Shown: one piece after another, positions 1-6,672 of the stretch
Position numbering within the stretch: the first letter of the stretch is position 1
Layout of the letters: each line of letters begins with the position of its first letter
DNA from: Chrysochromulina parva
Taxonomy: Eukaryota > Haptophyta > Prymnesiales > Chrysochromulinaceae
Length of the DNA stretch: 29,643 nt
NCBI GenBank assembly: GCA_002887195.1
Contig: PJAB01000324.1
Coordinates: forward strand, 1-29,643
Direction: 5' to 3'
Translations under genes and position numbers: made by a program
Notes under the pieces: model-generated
What the model was told of the DNA's origin: nothing
Database searches by the model: none
What the model saw: only the letters and a program-made list of their open reading frames with translations

Positions 1-1
1 G

Positions 2-703
2 GTCACCCCGCTCTATATATACTGCGGGGTCCTTGGCTACGCCGCTTACGGCGACGCGTCGATGACCAACATCAACCAGAATGCGCCGCGCAACCTGGCA
101 AACCAACTCTCGATCATGGTGCAAGCCTTTCAGGAGATTTTTTATGTTCTCACCCCTAACCTGGTCGTGATGCTCGCACTCGAGCTGCAGCTCGGGGTCG
201 ACCCCGCCGCATGCTACGCGCCGAGCACTCCAAAGGGCCTGCTTGGCCGCGTACTCGGCGTCATGCCGACGTGGGTGCCCCGGCTCGTGCTCCGAACGAT
301 GATCCTCGGCTCGCAGTGCTTTGTTGCCCAAGCTCTCCTCTGCGGCGCGGGCGACACACTGTTCGCGATGATCTCGCTCGTCGGGGCTGTGGGCATGACT
401 GCGTTCACGTATGTGCTTCCGTATTTGTTCTACGCGGTGCTCTCGCGAGATGCACACTCGCGCGGCTGGAAGGCGTGGGCTGCGCTCAATGTTGCGGTCG
501 GCTCCGTTGTCATCGTCACTGGCTTCACCTCGTCCATCACACAGCTCTTCGGTTGCGAGGGCGGCTTTTTCAGTGGCGACTGCCAGCTCGACTTCGCGTA
601 TGCGCCCTTGGGAGATATTGACCCTTGCAACTTGAGCGGCTTGCCATCCTGGGTGTTCGACAGTGAGGATGGCAAGATCGACGGCCTAAGCAATGTTGCT
701 TAA
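2..703 (+). CDS. Amino acid/auxin permease (AAAP) family transporter, C-terminal part
   Basis: The frame is open from the window edge, so the N-terminus lies outside; 233 residues are visible before the TAA at 701-703. The segment GVLGYAAYGD at the left edge is the glycine/aromatic motif ending a transmembrane helix in AAAP (SLC32/36/38-like) permeases. It is followed by NQLSIMVQAFQEIFYVLTPNL, hydrophobic helices around FAMISLVGAVGMTAFTYVLPYLFYAVL, which matches the family's typical 'P-x-LFY' helix, and a last helix AWAALNVAVGSVVIVTGF. Family members are proton- or sodium-coupled amino acid carriers in plasma or vacuolar membranes; the substrate cannot be read from this part. The tail after the last helix (about 60 residues, four Cys, acidic) is not typical and may be lumenal or extracellular. 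Family assignment is fairly sure; substrate unknown. Confidence 0.8.
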   Translation, partial: VTPLYIYCGVLGYAAYGDASMTNINQNAPRNLANQLSIMVQAFQEIFYVLTPNLVVMLALELQLGVDPAACYAPSTPKGLLGRVLGVMPTWVPRLVLRTMILGSQCFVAQALLCGAGDTLFAMISLVGAVGMTAFTYVLPYLFYAVLSRDAHSRGWKAWAALNVAVGSVVIVTGFTSSITQLFGCEGGFFSGDCQLDFAYAPLGDIDPCNLSGLPSWVFDSEDGKIDGLSNVA

Positions 704-723
704 GCCGGAGAAGTTGAAGGAAG

Positions 724-770
724 AGGAGGGGCAGGAGGGGCAGGAGGGGCTGCTGCTGCTGCTGCTGCTG
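724..770. repeat. 9-bp tandem repeat followed by (CTG)7 microsatellite
   Basis: Three perfect copies of AGGAGGGGC (724-750) run directly into seven CTG triplets (750-770). They lie just after the permease stop codon, in its presumed 3' UTR. They are purine-rich on the + strand and probably slippage-generated. No coding role is seen. Confidence 0.85.
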
Positions 771-1040
771 CAAGATGATATTCGCGGCGCATCATCAACT
801 TGCACCTTGGGCGATCTTCCTCTTTCCACAACGATCGCCTGGGCGCCTAGCTATGGGTGCTTTTGATGAGGTAGAGTTTGGGTTGAGGCCCACAGGACTT
901 TGGCTTTTGGCACACTGGCTCTGCTTGGATTGTGTGGGGTGTGTCCCGCTCCCCGCGCCGACGAGCGACCGTCGGCGGCACTCTGTGCCGTTTATGTGCC
1001 GTGTGCGTGTCGTCTGCGAATGTGACGGATCGAATGGTCA
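771..1040. other. Intergenic stretch between permease and retrotransposon
   Basis: No convincing gene is seen on either strand. Small open frames here lack recognisable features. This is the presumed permease 3' flank and the site into which the retrotransposon integrated. Confidence 0.5.
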
Positions 1041-1060
1041 GTAAGTAAGTAAGTAAGTAA
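1041..1060 (-). repeat. (GTAA)5 tetranucleotide repeat, possible retrotransposon 3' tail
   Basis: Five perfect GTAA units. Read on the minus strand this is (TTAC)5, located about 100 bases past the stop codon of the minus-strand RT gene. Several LINE clades end in short tandem repeats instead of poly(A), so this is the natural candidate for the 3' tail. I found no matching target-site duplication at the far end, so the assignment is inference. Confidence 0.55.
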
Positions 1061-1158
1061 ACATGCCAACAGGCAGCGTACACGTGGCGAGGGGGGCACC
1101 CAGGCATACAGGGCGTGCACGGTGTTCAGCAGTCGGGAGTTGAAGCTAACGAAAGTCG

Positions 1159-4100
1159 TCAGACAACGCCCGCCCGCGGCTCACTAGAAGGCCCCGGAGG
1201 TGCGCGATCACGCAGCCGAGCGCGCCACTGTTGCGCCGCTCTCTCCCTCTCCTGCCTCCGGCGCGCGTCATCCCGATGGTTAGCCCGCCGACTCGTATGC
1301 CCGGCCTGTGTGGCGCGCGGCCCAAAGAGCTCCGCTTCCAACCTCCTCGCCTCGGCGCGCAGATCAGCGGTGAGGTATGTGACGCTGACCCAGGACTCCT
1401 CCCAAAGGTCCCCGTCTGAGTCCTCCCCTTCCCATTCAACGAGGACGTCCAACGGTCGCCCTCGCCGCCCCTCATGCCTGCGCACGGCCCGAATGCCCCT
1501 CACTGCCCACCGTCCACCATCATCCGCCTCGATACCGTCCCTCACCGGTCCCATAGCGACCCTCTGACGCACCTCGCGCCTGCCGCGTAAAACGTCTTGT
1601 CGTCTCCTTTTCCCCCTCTGCGGGTCCCACCTCGGCGCGATTTCAATTTCCATCACCTCGCCCACGTCCTCCGCTGCGCAGCCGCTGAGAGTATGTTGCG
1701 ACGCCACCTCCATCGGACCATAGAAGACTTCTGTGGGGCCTTGCCCTACTCGCACATAGTGCCCGACTCGCAAGTTGTGGATGCCCAGCTTCCTCCATTC
1801 GCACGCGCTCAAGACCTGCTTCGTCGCCAACAGAGCTCGGAGCCCTTCGTGAATCAGCTCGAACCTCTCCTCCACCTCCTGCGTAGTGAGTAGCTGCCAT
1901 CCCCGCCCATCCGCCCTCTTCGCCCAGCGTCGCATGCCTTCTCTTTGCGCCGCCAGCGCTCTGCCTCGCTTTGCCCGTGCCAGCCGAAGATTGCAGAGGT
2001 GAAGGGCCCCCCAACCGCCAAGGCTGAGCCAACGCCGCCACGCATGCCTCTGCGCGATGCATAGCTCCGCGATACGGGCACCGTTCGACCGCAGTTCTCG
2101 TGTGTCACCCAGGGCCGCTCGCAGAAGGTGCTCCCGCAGATGTGCTCGACCCGCGCCGTGTAGAATGTACCTGCCGCTTTTTCCACGCCCCCTCGCAAGT
2201 ACGAGTCGCCACGCGAGCCACACCCGCAACATGAGCCATTCGCCCGGCCCATTCGCGGCCTGCTCCTCCTGTATCTCGGCCTGCTGCTCCTGCACGGCCG
2301 TGCGCAAGCGGCGTCTCGAGTAACCATCCAATCCCTCAAGGTTCGCAACGTAGTCTTTTGCCAGGCGAAGTTGCCGCAACGCCGCTCGCCTGCGGACAGT
2401 GGCTTGTAGCGCGGTTTGGCGCATGCCGTGAAAGACCTTGGCCAGGAGCCGTATTTCCCGTACCCGCGCCCAAAATGCTTCCCGCCCCGCCTTGCACTGT
2501 TCCTTTCCCAACTGCTGCTGCCGGCACCCACGCACCACCATTTCCGTCAGTGCGAGTCTCCATTGACCGTTCGAATCCGCCCTGGACCCCGAAAGGCGTA
2601 TCATCCCAGCTGCCGCCGCCCGCCAATGCTCCGTCTCCCATGCATCACGAACTCCGCGCAGAATGCAATTCTGGACATATTGCCTCTGAGCCATCGACCC
2701 CGCCGCCCCATCCTCCGCGACCCATCCCTGCATTCCTTGGTGAATAAGAAGAATGAGGTCGTCGAGCTGGCTGTGCGGCACGAGCTCCTTGCCAACCTGC
2801 GATGCGACCATGCGTCTGCGCGCCTCCACCGCCTGCAATGCGTACGCTTTACGCGCCGCCAGCAGCGGGTCTCCCACGCATTCGAAATGGAAGTGCCACC
2901 AAGTAGGTGCGCACTCCGCACGAGCAAACCATTTCTCGCCGTCGCGAATAACGTCACCAGACCGCACCTCCGCCCCGCCATACTCGAAGTCCTCCAGCTC
3001 GGAGACCGCACAAACCTCACCGAGTCGCGCTCCTTGCAGGCGCGTCCGAAGGAAAGCTGCGAGACGAGGGTTGATCACAACGCGCCGTCGTGCTCCTGCG
3101 GAGGCGTGGATTACGCGCCATCCATCCTGCCGAGTTCGGCACCCAAACGGGCACCATTCCGCTTGCAGCAGTCGGCGCAACATCGTGCTGGCGTACGGTT
3201 GATCCACGTATTGACAACGCCTCGCTGCGATCTCGTCGCACAATTGCTGTGTCTCCGTCGTTACGCCAAGCAGGTGCACATGCTCCGTGTTGTCCCGGAG
3301 GACAGTCCCAAAGACCCGCTTGCGCAACCGGGCCGCCACAACTTGTCGCATGCCCTGCATCACGTACTCCTGTGCCGAACTTTGATGCGCTGGGAAGGTC
3401 ATGGACGCGAACTCGACGATCCCGCGTGGGATAGGATAATCGTCTTCCAGCCCAAAGGTGTCACACGCGACGTCCGCCCACTCGTTCAGAGGTTCACCCA
3501 CGTGCGAGGTCTGCCACAGTAACACGAGCACCGCCACCCTTCTCCGTAAGCGCTCAAAGTGCTCCAGGAGTTCGGCGGCCAGCCGATCGCCACGCGCACG
3601 AGCGCTCAGTCGCCCAAACCGGAGCATCGCTCGTACAGGCGACGTGGCGTCAAAAACTACGATGACCCTTTCCTCTGATCCCCGTCTTACAGCGTCTGTG
3701 AGTGCGTCCAGCTGCGCTGCGAGTTCGGCAATGTAATTGTCGGCCTTCACATCCTTCTCGAATATTCTCCCTCCCAGTACGTGCCCTTCGTGGTCAATAG
3801 CCGCCCTCGTGGCTATGCGTACCCTGCCGCCATCCTCTGTCTTAACCTCCCTCCAACCGCCATCCAGAGTGTAGATGCGCGTTGCACAAATGCGCGCCGA
3901 CCACGTAGTCAGCCTGCCCCAAAGCTCTCGCTGTGTCGAGAGCTGCACGTGGGTCTCCTGCCTTTTAATTCCATCCCCCGGGATCACCTCCACATCCCCC
4001 AAGGCCAATCTTGCCCGTGCAGTGATCTGTACCGCCGGGTCCAACTGCCCCAGCTGATGTGACTCAAGCCTTCCGCCTTGCCGTAGGCATAGAAAGCCCA

Positions 4101-6672
4101 TCTCGTCAAAGACGTAGAGAAATCTCATCATGCTCGCCCTCTCTTCCCATCCTGCAAGGAAGCCCTGCTCGTCGATGTCGGAGCGCCGTAGCCACGACGC
4201 CTCCCCACCACGCGGCTCCTCCTCACAGTCGATGTCGAGGAAGATTCTCCCGCCCTCCGCGTCTGCGTGAGCGTCCCCTCCACCTACGCACCATTCCCTC
4301 ATCTTCGGCTCTTGGATGCCTCGAAAAGTACTCCGCAGGAGTGTCTCCCATTCCACCTGTCCAGGTTGTCGCCCCTCTCGCACGTCACGTTGTGTAGCAA
4401 GAATGGCAGCATGCAGCGCCGCCTCGCCAGCCTCGTTTGTCGAGGTGCATTTGACTGTACGCTGACTGAGTCGGAGACCATCTGAGTCAAGCAATAGGCC
4501 ACGCTGCTCCCACACGCGGACCGCTTCGCGTTCTGGGGCGACGACTTCCTCGAGCCGTTCTTCTAGGGCTGCTACCGTCTTGTTCCATTCCGTCGCCGCC
4601 TTCGCATTAAGCCACGGGTACAGGCGGCGCGCCTCCTCAAAAGAGAGCCACCGCGGCCCGTCATCCCCGTCACCCCAAGTAGCCATCTGTCCCGCCACCC
4701 GAATCCTCGCATCCAGAAGCCACACAGCCGGCTCAATGCCAAGGCCGCCCATCTTTTCTGTATCGAAGAGCGCAATAGACTCAAGTCGTCGAAAGTGTGG
4801 TCGTGTCTCGTGCAATGGGTCCCATGTCTTCGGCTCCACTGCCCACCGCCAATTCTCCTCCGGGGAGTCATCGTCACGTACCAGGCTCGAAATGAACATG
4901 AAGGCCTCGCCGAGGTATTTGTGCCGCCCTTTGAGGTGTTTTTCGAGCGGCTCACTAAGATGCCGCCACGAGTGCGTCCGCGGGTCTCCTTGCACGCCCC
5001 ACCTCGAAAGGCCCAGTGCCAATGCTGACCGAGCCGCAGCCCGTTGAGACGTGTCCTCTCGATCCGCAAGCGCTCTGGTGAACGCGACGTAAAGCGAAGA
5101 GCAGCCAATGGCCCACAGATGTCGTCTCCCCTCGCCCTCCGCCCCTCCTCCACCCTCATACAAGAGGCAGGCGGGCGTAGATGAGTCTCTTCTCGCCTTT
5201 CGATTGAACACTCGCCTCCACTCCTTCTCGACGTCTTCCATCCACTCGAAGGAGTAATAGACGGTACTGCACTTGAAGCCCGCAAGGCCTTGAAAGAGGC
5301 CGTTGGTGACCAGGATCATGTCCCGCCTCGACGGCTTGTGCATGCGTGCGACGCGCCCAATCGCCGCTCGGAGCTGCTTTTTTAGAGAGTCAGCCGCCGC
5401 GACGTCCCCTCCCATCGCAACTCGAAGCACCCCCAAATGCTTGTACGCCTCGCTCCGGGTGAGAACGGGCACACGTACTCCGTCCAACGTGACCAGCCCC
5501 GGGTCGACGATATCGCTTTCGTGTCCTCGAGCATCGCGAAGGACGCCGGTGACAACCGTCTTGAGCTTCTGCTTGATACCAAGCTTGGAGCCCGAGATCG
5601 GAACCCACACGCTCCAAATTGCCCACGCGCGCTTGAGGTCTGCCTCGCTCGTGAACGTTCCCGCCCAGTCATCTGCGTAGGCCAGACTCGCTATAGCCCT
5701 GATACGGCCCTCTTCATCTTCCCCGAAGCCAAAAAGCTGAACCCCGTGGACGTGAAGGTGGATCGCCCACAAAATAGAGTTGAGGATGATCTTTGCCCTG
5801 TCGGGCGATAGCACCTCACCCATAAGGGCACCCATGTGGTTCTTGAAAGAGGCGCTCAGGCCAATCGAGGTGTCAAACTGACACTCGACCGCTTCGGCCG
5901 CTACTGCCCGCCCCGCCCCATAAATTTTCCCGACCAACTCGATGACTGGCGGTGGAAGCCCCACCAGAACCTCGGCGACAGTGAGAGCTTCCCGATCGAT
6001 GCGTGGGAAGAAGGTCGCAAGGTCGACATATAAGATCCACAAAGACTGCCGCAATCGTTGTGCCTGCTGTATCACCGCCGCCAGAGGAATCCCAGCGTCA
6101 ACCGTGCCGTACCCCGGTAACCACCCACACTGCTCAGAACGGAGCCGCCCTGTAATGAGCCGATAAGCAGTCGCCCTGACCATGTGCATGACCAACTTCA
6201 TGTCCTGCGCCATCAAAGCGATCTCGCGCCTTTCTGAGATGAGCGCCTGGTTGCTAGGAGGTGGCTTCGCCAGCAAGACGTAGATGACCTTTCGCCAAGA
6301 CGGGGGAAACTCTCCTCCCAGCAGATCCGCCATGCCTTCGTGCTCGAACCTCCGCCGCAACTTGTTCCGCTGCTCGCCGCAGAACTTGGACTGCAGCCGC
6401 TGACGCGTGCAACGTGCCGCGCGCCCGGAGAATCGCTTCGTGCACATCGCCGTCTCGTACTCGATCCCGATAGGCATCCTTGATGCGCTCGTCACCTTTT
6501 GGTAATGCAGAGAGAGGCCTTTTTTCCCCTTTGCGAGCCACCTCCGGAACCTCCCTAGAGAAAGTAAGCCAAGCATGATCCGAAAGCGGTTTGGATGAGG
6601 CGACAGGCGGGCCATCGGGATCAAAGGCAAAGTCCACGATCGTGCGTCTCCAGGTTGCGCATTCGCATCCAA
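1159..6672 (-). CDS. Retrotransposon ORF2, reverse transcriptase - RNase H - chromodomain-like region
   Basis: An open frame of 1837 codons; conserved protein starts around residue 90-110 because the first part overlaps the endonuclease in another frame. RT blocks: WRKVIYVLLAKPP (126-138), QCGWLPGYGTVDAG (181-194), ILYVDLATFFPRID with catalytic Asp217, a degenerate G-x-x-x-G..LSP block (281-289), and YADD at 332-335. RNase H: Asp937 (YTLDGG), Glu983, Asp1008 (VVFDAT), then H-x-G-x4-N-x3-AD at 1057-1067. A zinc site follows: C1174/C1178 and H1260/C1265. A Trp/Arg-rich helical region of about 450 residues has no recognised fold. Residues 1721-1780 resemble a chromodomain (RGIRAVRR...VLVEWEGEDSDG...WEESWV), then a basic tail. 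The codon at 6672 is TTG, so translation probably enters from the upstream frame. The product copies element RNA into DNA at the endonuclease nick in the nucleus. Confidence 0.8.
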   Translation of the reverse strand: MDANAQPGDARSWTLPLIPMARLSPHPNRFRIMLGLLSLGRFRRWLAKGKKGLSLHYQKVTSASRMPIGIEYETAMCTKRFSGRAARCTRQRLQSKFCGEQRNKLRRRFEHEGMADLLGGEFPPSWRKVIYVLLAKPPPSNQALISERREIALMAQDMKLVMHMVRATAYRLITGRLRSEQCGWLPGYGTVDAGIPLAAVIQQAQRLRQSLWILYVDLATFFPRIDREALTVAEVLVGLPPPVIELVGKIYGAGRAVAAEAVECQFDTSIGLSASFKNHMGALMGEVLSPDRAKIILNSILWAIHLHVHGVQLFGFGEDEEGRIRAIASLAYADDWAGTFTSEADLKRAWAIWSVWVPISGSKLGIKQKLKTVVTGVLRDARGHESDIVDPGLVTLDGVRVPVLTRSEAYKHLGVLRVAMGGDVAAADSLKKQLRAAIGRVARMHKPSRRDMILVTNGLFQGLAGFKCSTVYYSFEWMEDVEKEWRRVFNRKARRDSSTPACLLYEGGGGAEGEGRRHLWAIGCSSLYVAFTRALADREDTSQRAAARSALALGLSRWGVQGDPRTHSWRHLSEPLEKHLKGRHKYLGEAFMFISSLVRDDDSPEENWRWAVEPKTWDPLHETRPHFRRLESIALFDTEKMGGLGIEPAVWLLDARIRVAGQMATWGDGDDGPRWLSFEEARRLYPWLNAKAATEWNKTVAALEERLEEVVAPEREAVRVWEQRGLLLDSDGLRLSQRTVKCTSTNEAGEAALHAAILATQRDVREGRQPGQVEWETLLRSTFRGIQEPKMREWCVGGGDAHADAEGGRIFLDIDCEEEPRGGEASWLRRSDIDEQGFLAGWEERASMMRFLYVFDEMGFLCLRQGGRLESHQLGQLDPAVQITARARLALGDVEVIPGDGIKRQETHVQLSTQRELWGRLTTWSARICATRIYTLDGGWREVKTEDGGRVRIATRAAIDHEGHVLGGRIFEKDVKADNYIAELAAQLDALTDAVRRGSEERVIVVFDATSPVRAMLRFGRLSARARGDRLAAELLEHFERLRRRVAVLVLLWQTSHVGEPLNEWADVACDTFGLEDDYPIPRGIVEFASMTFPAHQSSAQEYVMQGMRQVVAARLRKRVFGTVLRDNTEHVHLLGVTTETQQLCDEIAARRCQYVDQPYASTMLRRLLQAEWCPFGCRTRQDGWRVIHASAGARRRVVINPRLAAFLRTRLQGARLGEVCAVSELEDFEYGGAEVRSGDVIRDGEKWFARAECAPTWWHFHFECVGDPLLAARKAYALQAVEARRRMVASQVGKELVPHSQLDDLILLIHQGMQGWVAEDGAAGSMAQRQYVQNCILRGVRDAWETEHWRAAAAGMIRLSGSRADSNGQWRLALTEMVVRGCRQQQLGKEQCKAGREAFWARVREIRLLAKVFHGMRQTALQATVRRRAALRQLRLAKDYVANLEGLDGYSRRRLRTAVQEQQAEIQEEQAANGPGEWLMLRVWLAWRLVLARGRGKSGRYILHGAGRAHLREHLLRAALGDTRELRSNGARIAELCIAQRHAWRRWLSLGGWGALHLCNLRLARAKRGRALAAQREGMRRWAKRADGRGWQLLTTQEVEERFELIHEGLRALLATKQVLSACEWRKLGIHNLRVGHYVRVGQGPTEVFYGPMEVASQHTLSGCAAEDVGEVMEIEIAPRWDPQRGKRRRQDVLRGRREVRQRVAMGPVRDGIEADDGGRWAVRGIRAVRRHEGRRGRPLDVLVEWEGEDSDGDLWEESWVSVTYLTADLRAEARRLEAELFGPRATQAGHTSRRANHRDDARRRQERERAAQQWRARLRDRAPPGPSSEPRAGVV

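Noticed and set aside
13..20. TATATATA near the left edge as a promoter
   Set aside because: It lies within the permease coding frame (LYIYCG) and nothing indicates transcription start there.
686..702. Small hairpin TAAGCAATGTTGCTTA at the permease stop codon, considered as a terminator
   Set aside because: It has a 7-bp stem with a two-base loop in coding sequence, and bacterial-type termination is irrelevant in a eukaryotic nuclear gene.
2566..2580. GTTCGAATCC, identical to a tRNA T-loop consensus
   Set aside because: The flanking bases do not pair as a T-stem, no anticodon or D arm is present upstream, and it lies in the retrotransposon coding frame.
2416..3522. Long plus-strand open frame (368 codons) inside the retrotransposon
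   Set aside because: It is antisense to the RNase H/post-RNase H coding region, is Arg/Pro/Ser/Leu-rich with no domain, and results from high GC at codon third positions.
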